Shown here: one piece after another, positions 1 to 8,056 of the stretch
How the letters are laid out: every line of letters begins with the position of its first letter
How positions within the stretch are numbered: position 1 is the stretch's first letter
NCBI GenBank assembly: GCA_963675425.1
Contig: OY776214.1
Location: 62,001-126,000 of the forward strand
Length of the DNA: 64,000 nt
Reading direction: 5' to 3'
From: Sporobacter sp963675425
GTDB lineage: Bacteria; Bacillota; Clostridia; Oscillospirales; Oscillospiraceae
Program-made: the position numbers and the translations under genes
The notes under the pieces: model-generated
Told to the model about the DNA's origin: nothing
Databases searched by the model: none
The model's input: the letters and a program-made list of their open reading frames with translations, nothing else

Positions 1-157
1 CGGCGCTTTTGCCGGCGAAGAGGGCGCGGCTATCGCGGCTGAATGCGGACTGCCCGAGGGCAACACGGTTTTATGCGGCGTTATCGCCGGGTACAAGGCT
101 GGTGACGCGTTCAAGTCCCCCGTGCCTAAAACCAGGACGGTCAACACCGTAAAATAA
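1..157 (+). CDS. C-terminal fragment of an unidentified protein, possibly nitroreductase-like
   Basis: An open frame enters from the left edge (first full codon at base 2) and stops at TAA 155-157, giving 51 residues ending in ...TVNTVK. The piece contains GLPEGNTVLCGVIAGYK followed by a basic, proline-containing tail. This resembles the end of nitroreductase-family flavoproteins, where a hydrophobic strand with a GY motif precedes a PRK-like tail, but the fragment is too short for certainty. It is followed by a GC-rich hairpin and then the CoA-transferase gene on the same strand. Function is not assigned. Confidence 0.5.
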   Translation, partial: GAFAGEEGAAIAAECGLPEGNTVLCGVIAGYKAGDAFKSPVPKTRTVNTVK

Positions 158-167
158 CGGATTATAT

Positions 168-191
168 CCCCGCGCGGCCTGCCGCGCGGGG
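168..191 (+). terminator. GC-rich hairpin after the first gene
   Basis: Ten-base arms CCCCGCGCGG and CCGCGCGGGG are separated by four bases. There is no good T-run behind it, so it is a weak or processing-type terminator candidate between the leading fragment and the CoA-transferase. Confidence 0.45.
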
Positions 192-302
192 CATGCTTTA
201 GCCAATTTACAATTGACATTCCCGCTCCAGTACAATAAAATCAGCTTTATGACCGGGATAAATAAAAACGGATATATTTACCATAGGAGGAGATACGAAA
301 TA

Positions 303-1568
303 ATGAGACCACTGGAAGGCATCAAAGTCATTGATATGAGCACGTTTATCGGCGCGCCCGCCTGCGCGCGGTTCTTCGCCGAATTTGGGGCTGACGTTAT
401 CAAGATCGAGCCGAAGGGCGGCGACGTCGTCCGCTTCAACGGCGTGTCGGAGGGCCGCTTGGGCACCCCGTACGAGAACACGACATGGGATCTTGAAAAC
501 GCCCATAAGCGCGGCCTCGTTTTAGACCTCAAGTCACCCGAGGGCAAAGAAGTTTTAATGAAGCTTCTTGAGACCACCGATATCTTTATCACCAACTGGC
601 GTCCCCAGGCCATCGCCAAGCTTGGCCTCGACTACGAGAGCCTGAAGGACAAGTTCCCCAAGCTCGTTTATGCCTCGTTCACCGGCTACGGCGAGGACGG
701 TCCCGACAAAAACCTGCCCGGCTACGACTTCACGGCCTTCTGGGCACGCAGCGGCCTGCTCGGCACGTCGTACCAAAAGGGCACTGAGCCGATTAATCTG
801 GTGCCCGGCATCGGCGATCATACAACCGGTATGTTTCTGGCCGCCGGCATTATGGTGGCGTTTTATAACGCCCAGAAAACCGGTAAGGGCGACAAGGTGG
901 AAATCAACCTTCTGCACAGCGCCATCTGGACACAGGGTATTGTCATTCAGGCCGCGCAGTATCAAGACCTCGGTACGAAATATCCCACAAGCCGCAAGGT
1001 CGCTGAAAATCCCTTCAACAACACGTACAAAAGCAAGGACGGCCGCTTCATCCAGCTGTCCATGCCGCCGTTTGACCTCTTCTATCCGAAATTCATGCCG
1101 CTCATCGGCCGGGAGGATCTCGTGGGCGATCCGCGCTACACAATGAAGAGCATTACGGAAAATAAACTCCACGCCGAGTTTATCGCCATCATTGAGAATG
1201 CGTTCGCGCAGAAGACGGCTGAGGAGTGGGGCAAAATCCTCGTTGAAGCTGACATTCCGCATTCTGTGGCGCAAGTCTGGGAAGAAGTGCTTGAGGACGA
1301 GCAGGCCTGGGCAATCGGCGCGTTTGAGAACGTGAAATATCTCACTGGTGAGCGCGCGATGGTCCGTCAGCCTGTCACGATCAAGGGCGCGGAGAAGATC
1401 AAGTACGCGCGCGGCCCGTTCCTCGGCGAGCATAGCGAAACGATCCTCAAGGAGCTCGGCTACACCGATGAGCAGCTTAAGGAAATGCACGATAAAAAGA
1501 TTTACTTCACCTGGGACGACCAGCGCGAGAAGTTTGGTGGCAACCTCGAAGAGGAAAAAAGCTATTAA
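303..1568 (+). CDS. Family III CoA-transferase (CaiB/BaiF), 2-hydroxyacyl/phenyllactate type
   Basis: A 421-residue protein, normal for family III CoA-transferases. ATG 303 is chosen because AGGAGG lies at 285-290 and the family begins with this MRPLEGIKVID stretch; an upstream in-frame ATG at 213 has no such support. Seen: an N-terminal nucleotide-fold segment ending DVIKIE, a GYGEDGPDKNLPGYD segment, and GDHTTGMFLAAG, whose Asp (about residue 172) matches the catalytic Asp that forms the aspartyl-CoA anhydride in this family. Overall resemblance is closest to FldA/HadA-like enzymes of amino-acid-fermenting clostridia, which move CoA between 2-hydroxyacids and their enoyl or acyl-CoA products. 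The dehydratase partner is not in the window, so the substrate is unproven. Confidence 0.88.
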   Translation: MRPLEGIKVIDMSTFIGAPACARFFAEFGADVIKIEPKGGDVVRFNGVSEGRLGTPYENTTWDLENAHKRGLVLDLKSPEGKEVLMKLLETTDIFITNWRPQAIAKLGLDYESLKDKFPKLVYASFTGYGEDGPDKNLPGYDFTAFWARSGLLGTSYQKGTEPINLVPGIGDHTTGMFLAAGIMVAFYNAQKTGKGDKVEINLLHSAIWTQGIVIQAAQYQDLGTKYPTSRKVAENPFNNTYKSKDGRFIQLSMPPFDLFYPKFMPLIGREDLVGDPRYTMKSITENKLHAEFIAIIENAFAQKTAEEWGKILVEADIPHSVAQVWEEVLEDEQAWAIGAFENVKYLTGERAMVRQPVTIKGAEKIKYARGPFLGEHSETILKELGYTDEQLKEMHDKKIYFTWDDQREKFGGNLEEEKSY

Positions 1569-1610
1569 TCAACACGCATAAGTCAAGAGACTTTATCAAA
1601 AAGCCAGGGG

Positions 1611-1640
1611 GCCTTCGGATTTATCCGAAGGCCTCTTTTG
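1611..1640 (+). terminator. Rho-independent terminator of the CoA-transferase gene
   Basis: Perfect ten-base arms GCCTTCGGAT and ATCCGAAGGC with a two-base loop, followed by CTCTTTTG. It lies between two convergent genes and may serve both. Confidence 0.85.
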
Positions 1641-1648
1641 CCGGTGTT

Positions 1649-2218
1649 TTATTTCCGGGTTTCCGCCTCGTACAGGCTTCGTTTATACAGCCAGTGTCCG
1701 ATCATATAGATAACGAAATAGATGGGCAGTGAATAGTGATGCTCCCAGCCGCTCTGCTCATACACCCCGATCCAAATAAAGATGGGTTCGACGATATAAG
1801 CGGCCGTCACGCCGAATGCCAAACCTTTCAGCCAGGGACTGACTCTAGGTAAAATCTGATAATACAGCATCGCGGCCACCGGCATAACAGTCAGGTCCCA
1901 CGGTAAATACTGCGTCAGATACGGCAGCAGCAGCGTGTTGTATTTCCAGCCGCTTTGTGATACGCCTATCATATCCAGCAGTGATGCAATCAGCATTGTG
2001 AACAAGCCCGCGCACAGCAGATTGAAGGTTTTTTTCCGGTCGCGGACGATCAGCCAAAATATCCACGGGAGAATCGCCAGCGCCACGTCCAGCCACCAGT
2101 GCCAATGGAAAACAATTTGATTGAGCCAGAGGGACTCCAGCTCATCATGCACGCCGACATATTGTGCCAGAATCCGGTCTATTTCATTGGTCAGCTCAGC
2201 GGTCATGACGTCATCCAC
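1649..2218 (-). CDS. CBO0543-like integral membrane protein
   Basis: A 189-residue, Trp- and Leu-rich protein with about five predicted membrane helices (for instance the WWLDVALAILPWIFWLIV segment followed by the charged RDRKK turn). The short charged N-terminus, the H/W-rich first helix and the RDRK loop match the CBO0543 family of uncharacterised membrane proteins common in Bacillus and Clostridia, often in several copies per genome. An alternative start lies four codons in. It points away from the B12 operon and shares a terminator region with the CoA-transferase. No function can be stated. Confidence 0.7.
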   Translation of the reverse strand: MDDVMTAELTNEIDRILAQYVGVHDELESLWLNQIVFHWHWWLDVALAILPWIFWLIVRDRKKTFNLLCAGLFTMLIASLLDMIGVSQSGWKYNTLLLPYLTQYLPWDLTVMPVAAMLYYQILPRVSPWLKGLAFGVTAAYIVEPIFIWIGVYEQSGWEHHYSLPIYFVIYMIGHWLYKRSLYEAETRK

Positions 2219-2289
2219 TCCTTCATCGGCTTATTCTTGTACAAATATCAGACTTCTATGTACAAATCGCGGTTTGCGGGCGCACCCAC

Positions 2290-2318
2290 TTGACAAAAAC
2301 GCCGCAAGTCATTACTAT
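2290..2318 (+). promoter_or_regulatory. SigmaA-type promoter of the cobalamin riboswitch leader
   Basis: TTGACA at 2290-2295 and TACTAT at 2313-2318 are separated by exactly 17 bases, just upstream of the riboswitch. Transcription would begin near 2325. Confidence 0.7.
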
Positions 2319-2344
2319 TAACACACAATCAACCATCGCTGCGT

Positions 2345-2545
2345 AAAGCCATCCGGGCAGCTTCGCTGCCTCATATGGTTTAGGAAGTCGGGTGTAAATC
2401 CCGCGCGGAGCCGCCGCTGTAAGAGTACCAGCCATGTTTCAGGAGGAATCCCTCAGTCACTGTGGAAAGCCGGGTGTTTTTCATGGGAAGGCGAAGCACA
2501 GGCCATGACGCTCGAGCCAGAATACAGGCGCAGAGATGTCTTTCA
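2345..2545 (+). promoter_or_regulatory. Cobalamin (AdoCbl) riboswitch
   Basis: The leader holds the conserved core features of a cobalamin riboswitch: GGAAGTCGGGTGTAAATCCC near 2391-2410, then GCGGAGCCGCCGCTGTAAGAG, and at the 3' side the B12-box-like GCCAGAATACAGGCGCAGAG (about 2516-2535). It sits between a good promoter and a terminator hairpin 600 bases upstream of four B12-synthesis genes, so it most likely switches transcription of that operon off when adenosylcobalamin is bound. Confidence 0.92.
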
Positions 2546-2597
2546 CGGGCTGACGGACCTTTGGCCGGTGTGATGAAAGGCATCAGCCGCTTTCTCA

Positions 2598-2625
2598 CGC
2601 CTCTCCGTTCCGGAGGGGCGTTTTT
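2598..2625 (+). terminator. Riboswitch expression-platform terminator
   Basis: Arms CGCCTCTCCG and CGGAGGGGCG (one wobble pair) with a three-base loop are followed by TTTTTAG. Its position right behind the aptamer fits a ligand-controlled intrinsic terminator. Confidence 0.82.
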
Positions 2626-2704
2626 AGCTGTTTAAAAAGCCATAAGAGGCTTTTCAAACAAGGGGTTTCATGGCGACACCTCAGCCACCACCGCCATGAT
2701 AAGT

Positions 2705-2771
2705 GTCATTTCCGATGCGCATGTCCCCGGAAATGACGATTATGAATTATTTCCGCCGTCCGCGGCGGAAA
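2705..2771 (+). other. Two extra hairpins in the cbiA leader
   Basis: GTCATTTCCG (2705-2714) pairs with CGGAAATGAC (2728-2737), and TTTCCGCCG (2750-2758) pairs with CGGCGGAAA (2763-2771). Neither has a T-run. They lie between the riboswitch terminator and cbiA; the first could be a second control point or an RNA-stability element. Confidence 0.4.
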
Positions 2772-2830
2772 CTCTGCGAGGCCTTCGCAAACTTATTGTA
2801 TAATCATCATTGTTTGATTTGGAGCTGCTT

Positions 2831-4189
2831 ATGGCTAATATACCAAGATTTATGATTGCCGCGCCCCACAGCGGCGCCGGGAAAACAACCGTGACGCTGG
2901 CACTGCTGTCGGCGCTGAAAAAGCGCGGGCTGTTGCCCGTCAGCTTCAAGTGCGGCCCCGATTACATAGACCCCATGTTCCATCGGGCCGTGCTCGGTAT
3001 TCCAAGCTACAATCTCGACTTGTTTTTTACACCGGCGGAGACGGTCCGCGGGCTTCTGTCCGAGCATGCCGAGGGCCACGGCATCGGGGTCGTTGAAGGC
3101 GTCATGGGTTATTACGACGGCTCGGGTACGACCACGAAGGACAGTAGCTATGAGATCGCCGGCGCCACCGACACGCCCGTCGTGCTTGTGATTTCAGCGC
3201 GCGGAGCCGTGTTGTCTCTTGCCGCCGCCATCAAGGGCTTTCGGGACTTCCGGCCGGACAGCCGGATTGCCGGGGTCATTTTGAACGGCTGTACAAAAAA
3301 GCTCTTTGAGATGCTTCGGGCTATGCTCGCCGCTGAAACGGGCCTGAATATACTCGGTTTTCTGCCCCGCCTGCCTGAATGCGAAATCGGCAGCCGCCAT
3401 CTTGGCCTCGTCACCGCCGGTGAGATCACCAACATCAAAAAGAAAATCGAACGGCTTGGAATTGAGGCGGAAGCCGGGATTGACTTGGATGCGCTTCTGG
3501 CTCTGGCCTCGGCCGCTCCGCCCATAACCGGCAGCCTGCCGGAGATCAGGCCCCTGTCTGCGGCAAAGCCGCGCATTGCCATTGCACAGGACGAGGCGTT
3601 CTGCTTTTACTACGCGGATAACCTGGAGCTTTTGGAGCAGTTCGGCGCGGAGCTCATCCCGTTCAGTCCGCTGCATGACTCAGCGTTGCCCGACGGAGTC
3701 GGCGGCGTTTATCTGGGCGGCGGCTACCCGGAGCTTTACGCCCGTCAGCTCAGCCAGAACGCTTCCATGCTTAAAAATATAAAGGCAGCCATTGACGGCG
3801 GCCTGCCGGCTTTTGCCGAGTGCGGCGGCTTTTTATACCTGCACGATTCGCTTGAGGATGACGGCGGCGCGGCTTATCCGATGGCCGGCGTGATTCGTGG
3901 GCGCGGCTTCCGGACGGAGCGGCTCCAGCGCTTTGGTTATATCCAGCTGACATCCGGCACAGACAACGTCCTGTGCCCCGACGGAACCTGTGTTCCGGGA
4001 CATGAATTTCACTACTGGGATTCCACCGCCAATGGCGGCGCCTGTACGGCCCGGCGCGCGAATGGCAAAAGCTGGCCGTGTGTGGCGGCGACTAAAACGC
4101 TCTTTGCGGGCTTCCCGCATCTGTACTTTTACGGCAACCCGTCCGTGGCGGAAAATTTCGTCAAAGCCGCGGCGGCATACACAGCCTAA
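2831..4189 (+). CDS. cbiA: Cobyrinate a,c-diamide synthase
   Basis: A 452-residue cytosolic enzyme that amidates the a and c carboxylates of cobyrinate using glutamine and ATP. ATG 2831 is preferred because GGAG lies at 2820-2823; the in-frame ATG 2810 lacks a site. Seen: an N-terminal P-loop-like AAPHSGAGKTT (residues about 10-20), the DTPVVLV strand, and a C-terminal class I glutamine amidotransferase domain with nucleophile Cys in FAECGGFLYL and a His in GHEFHYWD. It is the first gene behind the cobalamin riboswitch and is followed 32 bases later by cbiB. Length and domain order are normal for CbiA/CobB. Confidence 0.93.
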   Translation: MANIPRFMIAAPHSGAGKTTVTLALLSALKKRGLLPVSFKCGPDYIDPMFHRAVLGIPSYNLDLFFTPAETVRGLLSEHAEGHGIGVVEGVMGYYDGSGTTTKDSSYEIAGATDTPVVLVISARGAVLSLAAAIKGFRDFRPDSRIAGVILNGCTKKLFEMLRAMLAAETGLNILGFLPRLPECEIGSRHLGLVTAGEITNIKKKIERLGIEAEAGIDLDALLALASAAPPITGSLPEIRPLSAAKPRIAIAQDEAFCFYYADNLELLEQFGAELIPFSPLHDSALPDGVGGVYLGGGYPELYARQLSQNASMLKNIKAAIDGGLPAFAECGGFLYLHDSLEDDGGAAYPMAGVIRGRGFRTERLQRFGYIQLTSGTDNVLCPDGTCVPGHEFHYWDSTANGGACTARRANGKSWPCVAATKTLFAGFPHLYFYGNPSVAENFVKAAAAYTA

Positions 4190-4221
4190 GAAAAAACATC
4201 TAACCGGAGGATCACGCTCCT

Positions 4222-5184
4222 ATGTATTCACTGATGGCCCTCGCGATCGGCTTCATACTGGACCTGATTATCGGCGACCCGATCGGGTGGCCGCACGTTG
4301 TACTGGGTTACGGCAAAATGATTCCCTTTTTCGATCAGCTATTACGAAAAGCTTTTCCGCCAACCCCGTCAGGCGAACTGACGGCGGGCGTATTCCTCGT
4401 CATTATAATGTGTCTGATCCCGCTGGCAGTCGCCATCGGGCTGCTCATCGCCTGCCAGCTGGTTTCGCCGTGGCTGCGCGTGGGCGTTGAAAGTATACTG
4501 GCTTGGCAGTGCATTTCCCTGCGCTCGCTGCGTGTGGCAAGCCTGACGGTGTATAAACCGCTTGAGGATAACGACCTGCCGGCCGCCCGGCGGGCTGTAG
4601 CTGAGATCGTCGGCCGTGACACAGAAAACCTCGATACGGCCGATGTGACGCGCGCGGCCGTCGAGACGGTCGCCGAGAACACGGGCGACGGCGTCATTTC
4701 GCCGCTGCTGTTTCTGGCGCTCGGCGGCGCGCCCCTCGGCCTGATGTTTAAGGCGGTAAGCACCATGGACAGCATGGTCGGCTATAAAAATGAGAAGTAT
4801 CTTTATTTTGGACGGGCGGCCGCCCGGTTTGACGACGTTTTAAACTTTATACCGGCTCGGCTGGCCGGTCTGATTATGATTTTATCGGCCTATTTTACGG
4901 GGCTCGACGGAAAAAACGCGCGGCGTGTTTTCTGGCGGGACCGAAAAAACCATAAGAGTCCCAACTCGGCACACACGGAAGCCGCCTGCGCCGGCGCGCT
5001 TGACGTCCAGCTGGGCGGCGACGGCGTCTATTTCGGCCAGCTGGTCCACAAGCCGACCATCGGCGACGACATCCGTCCCGTTGAGCCGGAGGACATCGTG
5101 CGGACAAACCGCCTGATGTACGGAACAGCCATCTTGTTTATTCTGCTGTGCCTCATCGTAAAAGGAGTGATCGTATGGCTTTGA
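4222..5184 (+). CDS. cbiB: Adenosylcobinamide-phosphate synthase
   Basis: A 320-residue polytopic membrane protein that attaches (R)-1-amino-2-propanol or its phosphate to adenosylcobyric acid. Seen: the family's N-terminal LDLIIGDPIGWPHVVLGYGK signature, the conserved TVAENTGDGVISPLLF segment (about residues 150-170), KAVSTMDSMVGYKNE, and hydrophobic stretches at both ends. GGAGG-like CGGAGG stands at 4205-4210. Its last ten bases overlap the start of cobD, so the two are probably translationally coupled. Confidence 0.93.
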   Translation: MYSLMALAIGFILDLIIGDPIGWPHVVLGYGKMIPFFDQLLRKAFPPTPSGELTAGVFLVIIMCLIPLAVAIGLLIACQLVSPWLRVGVESILAWQCISLRSLRVASLTVYKPLEDNDLPAARRAVAEIVGRDTENLDTADVTRAAVETVAENTGDGVISPLLFLALGGAPLGLMFKAVSTMDSMVGYKNEKYLYFGRAAARFDDVLNFIPARLAGLIMILSAYFTGLDGKNARRVFWRDRKNHKSPNSAHTEAACAGALDVQLGGDGVYFGQLVHKPTIGDDIRPVEPEDIVRTNRLMYGTAILFILLCLIVKGVIVWL

Positions 5185-6245
5185 TACATGGCGGCGATAC
5201 CGAAGGGTATCGGCTGGAATACGGGCGCGCACCGCTCGATTTTTCCGCCAACTGCAACCCTCTCGGCGTACCCGAAAGCGTGCCGGCCGCCGTTCTTGAA
5301 GCGGCTCAGACAGCCGACGCTTATCCCGATCCCCTATGCCGCCGGCTCGGAGCAGCGCTGGCGGAAAAGCTCAACCTTGCACCCGGACATATCCTGTTCG
5401 GCAACGGTGCGGCCGACCTCATTTTCCGCTTGGCCCTTTCGGAAAAACCGAGGAAGGCCCTCGTTACAGCGCCGACGTTTGCTGAATACGAGCTGTCCCT
5501 TCAAACGGCGGGATGCTTGACGACCCGCCATCCGCTTTTGAAAACAAAGGACTTCGCGGTCACTGAGACGATTTTAGACCGTATTTCGCCCGAAATTGAT
5601 ATGGCTTTTATCTGCAATCCCAACAACCCGACGGGCCGCACGGTTGACCCGTCCATTATGCTGAGAATTCTGAAGGCCTGTAAACAAAACGATACGCTGC
5701 TCATTGTAGACGAGTGCTTCAACGCCTTTTTGGACTCACCCGAAGGGCATTCCCTTAAAAAATACTTACCGGACTTTAAAAACCTTGTAATCCTCGACGC
5801 CTTCACGAAGCTGTACGGTATGGCCGGCATCCGCCTGGGCTACTGCCTGTCATCTAATAAAAAGCTTTTAACCCGAATGAAAAATGCCGGTCAGCCGTGG
5901 GCAGTGTCGTCTCTGGCACAGGCAGCGGGCCTTGCTGCCCTCGGGGAAACAGATTACGTGGCGCGGGCACGGCAGTTGATCGCAGACGAACGGGCTTATC
6001 TTTTGAAAGCCCTGGACCTGCCGGGCCTTGAAGTGTTTGGCGGCGAGGCCAATTTTCTGTTTTTCCGCGCCGAGATTCCCGATCTCGCCTCAAGGCTTCG
6101 GCAGCGCGGCATCCTCATCCGGGACTGCGGCAACTACTACGGGCTTTCAGCCGGCTATTACCGCATCGCCGTGCGGACACATGAAGAAAACGAGACGTTT
6201 GCCGAGGCGCTGAAACAAACCGCAGCTGAACAAATCCACGAATAA
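5175..6245 (+). CDS. cobD: L-threonine-O-3-phosphate decarboxylase (class I/II aminotransferase fold)
   Basis: A 356-residue PLP enzyme. In B12 synthesis CobD decarboxylates threonine phosphate to give aminopropanol phosphate for CbiB. Seen: ANCNPLGVPESV near the N-terminus, NPNNPTGRTVD, DECFNAF, and AFTKLYGMAGIRLGY, whose Lys is the expected PLP-binding residue. The fold is shared with histidinol-phosphate aminotransferase, and context inside the cbi operon decides for CobD. Start ATG 5175 has AAAGGAG at 5161-5167 and overlaps cbiB by ten bases; an upstream in-frame ATG at 5148 would overlap more and lacks a site. Confidence 0.9.
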   Translation: MALIHGGDTEGYRLEYGRAPLDFSANCNPLGVPESVPAAVLEAAQTADAYPDPLCRRLGAALAEKLNLAPGHILFGNGAADLIFRLALSEKPRKALVTAPTFAEYELSLQTAGCLTTRHPLLKTKDFAVTETILDRISPEIDMAFICNPNNPTGRTVDPSIMLRILKACKQNDTLLIVDECFNAFLDSPEGHSLKKYLPDFKNLVILDAFTKLYGMAGIRLGYCLSSNKKLLTRMKNAGQPWAVSSLAQAAGLAALGETDYVARARQLIADERAYLLKALDLPGLEVFGGEANFLFFRAEIPDLASRLRQRGILIRDCGNYYGLSAGYYRIAVRTHEENETFAEALKQTAAEQIHE

Positions 6246-6257
6246 ACAGGTGACGAT

Positions 6258-7754
6258 ATGACAAAACCCATTATGATTCAGGGCACGATGTCCAACTCCG
6301 GAAAAAGCCTGATGTGCGCCGGCCTATGCCGCGTATTCGTACAGGACGGCTACAGCGTCGCCCCGTTTAAAAGCCAGAACATGGCGCTCAACAGCTTCAT
6401 CACAAACGAAGGCCTGGAAATGGGCCGCGCGCAGGTGATGCAGGCCGAGGCCGCGCGGCTTGAGCCATCGGTGCTGATGAATCCGATTTTACTCAAACCC
6501 ACAAACGACATGGGCAGCCAGGTTATCGTTAACGGCGAGGTTTTTAATACCATGACCGCCGGAAAATACTATGACTACAAAAAGGAGCTGCGGCCGGTCG
6601 TAACCGAGGCGTACAACACACTGGCGGCGCAGCATGACATCGTCGTCATCGAGGGCGCGGGCAGCCCGGCCGAAATCAATTTAAACCGGGACGACTTCGT
6701 CAATATGGGCATGGCGAAAATCGCCGACGCACCCGTCCTGCTTGTGGCCGATATTGACCGGGGCGGTGTCTTCGCGTCCGTTTACGGGACCATCAAGCTC
6801 CTGCCTCCCGAGGACCAGGCGCGCTTCAAGGGCATTATCATCAATAAATTCCGGGGCGACGTCGATATTTTAATGCCGGGCCTTAAAAAGCTTGAGGAAC
6901 TGACCGGCGTGCCGGTTGTCGGCGTGGTGCCGTATCTGAAGCTGGATCTCGACGACGAGGACAGCCTGTCCGACCGGCTCACAACACAGGTCAGCGGCAA
7001 GCCGCTGGACATCGCCGTCATCCGCCTGCCGCGCATCTCAAACTTCACCGACTTCAACGCCCTGTCGCGCTTTGAGTGTGTGGGGCTGCGGTATGTCGAG
7101 CGCGCTGAACAGCTCGGCACGCCCGACCTTATCATCCTGCCCGGCACAAAAAATACAATGGGCGATCTCAATTGGATGCGCGAGAACGCCATTGAAGACG
7201 CCGTTATCAGCCGGGTACAGTCCGGCACGCCGATCATCGGCGTATGCGGTGGCTATCAGATGCTTGGCGGCGCGCTGTATGACCCTGACGGCGTGGAGGA
7301 CGGCGGCGAAATGCGCGGTATGGGGCTACTTGCCGCCGAGACCGTTTTTGAGCCGCGGAAGGTCCGCACGCGCGTAACAGGACGCATTCAGGCGCAGGAC
7401 GGCTTCTTCGCTCCCCTGTCGGGATTCGAGACGACGGGTTATGAAATCCATATGGGCAACACTGCGCTCGGCTGCGGCGCGGCCTCCCTGGCCGTGCTGA
7501 ACGACGGGCGCTCAGACGGCGCTGTGACGGGCCATGTCTTCGGCAGCTACCTCCATGGCCTGTTTGACGGGAAACTGGGTACGGCTCTCGTCCGGCTCCT
7601 GCTGCAAAAGAAAGGCCTTGAGGATGATGTATCGGCCTCGGAGGACGCCGATGCCTACAAAGACCGCCAATACGAGCTTTTGGCGCAGTCGCTCAGGGAC
7701 AGCCTGGACCTTGAACGGATTTACAAAATCATGGACGTGCCGCGCGGTGTATAG
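6258..7754 (+). CDS. cbiP: Cobyric acid synthase
   Basis: A 498-residue enzyme (CbiP/CobQ) that amidates carboxylates b, d, e and g of adenosylcobyrinate a,c-diamide. Seen: N-terminal MIQGTMSNSGKS nucleotide-binding loop, SQNMALNSFIT, VVIEGAGSPAEINL, and a C-terminal glutamine amidotransferase part with the nucleophile Cys in GVCGGYQMLGG and the GYEIHMG motif. It starts 12 bases after cobD and ends the operon; a good terminator follows. The four genes cover late ring amidation and the aminopropanol arm, but not nucleotide-loop assembly (cobU, cobS, cobT) or corrin-ring formation, which must lie elsewhere. Confidence 0.94.
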   Translation: MTKPIMIQGTMSNSGKSLMCAGLCRVFVQDGYSVAPFKSQNMALNSFITNEGLEMGRAQVMQAEAARLEPSVLMNPILLKPTNDMGSQVIVNGEVFNTMTAGKYYDYKKELRPVVTEAYNTLAAQHDIVVIEGAGSPAEINLNRDDFVNMGMAKIADAPVLLVADIDRGGVFASVYGTIKLLPPEDQARFKGIIINKFRGDVDILMPGLKKLEELTGVPVVGVVPYLKLDLDDEDSLSDRLTTQVSGKPLDIAVIRLPRISNFTDFNALSRFECVGLRYVERAEQLGTPDLIILPGTKNTMGDLNWMRENAIEDAVISRVQSGTPIIGVCGGYQMLGGALYDPDGVEDGGEMRGMGLLAAETVFEPRKVRTRVTGRIQAQDGFFAPLSGFETTGYEIHMGNTALGCGAASLAVLNDGRSDGAVTGHVFGSYLHGLFDGKLGTALVRLLLQKKGLEDDVSASEDADAYKDRQYELLAQSLRDSLDLERIYKIMDVPRGV

Positions 7755-7771
7755 GTTGAAGCGTCACGCGT

Positions 7772-7805
7772 AGGGAACGACCCCTGTGTCGTTCCCTTTC
7801 CTTTT
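7772..7805 (+). terminator. Terminator of the cobalamin operon
   Basis: Perfect ten-base arms AGGGAACGAC and GTCGTTCCCT with a six-base loop, followed by TTCCTTTT. Confidence 0.88.
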
Positions 7806-8056
7806 ACACCGCATGCAAAACGAGGCGCCATCCGGTTTCCCGCCCTATTACGCGGGCCTGCGGCAAATACATAGTCTTTGGCCAGGCCGGCAGATTTCAC
7901 GACGTTTTTCGATGTAATATTATGAAGATTGTGGTATAATTAACTATCAGGCCAAAACGTGCCGGTAATAATCACGGCGTGGGGACTGCAACCGAACATG
8001 TTAACGCCGCAAGGGCGTTTAATCTTATAACAACAAGATGGAAAGGAAGTGCGGCA
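7806..8056 (+). promoter_or_regulatory. Intergenic leader of msrAB with extended -10 promoter
   Basis: No gene is seen here. TATAAT at 7935-7940 is preceded by TGG, an extended -10 element; the -35 region is poor. The resulting leader of about 110 bases contains a small hairpin, AACGCC/GGCGTT, near 8001-8020. A GGAAAGGAAG ribosome binding site stands before msrAB. Confidence 0.45.

Noticed and set aside
555..1490. A 311-codon minus-strand frame inside the CoA-transferase gene
   Set aside because: Mirror frame caused by high GC in third positions; the plus-strand protein is a clear family member.
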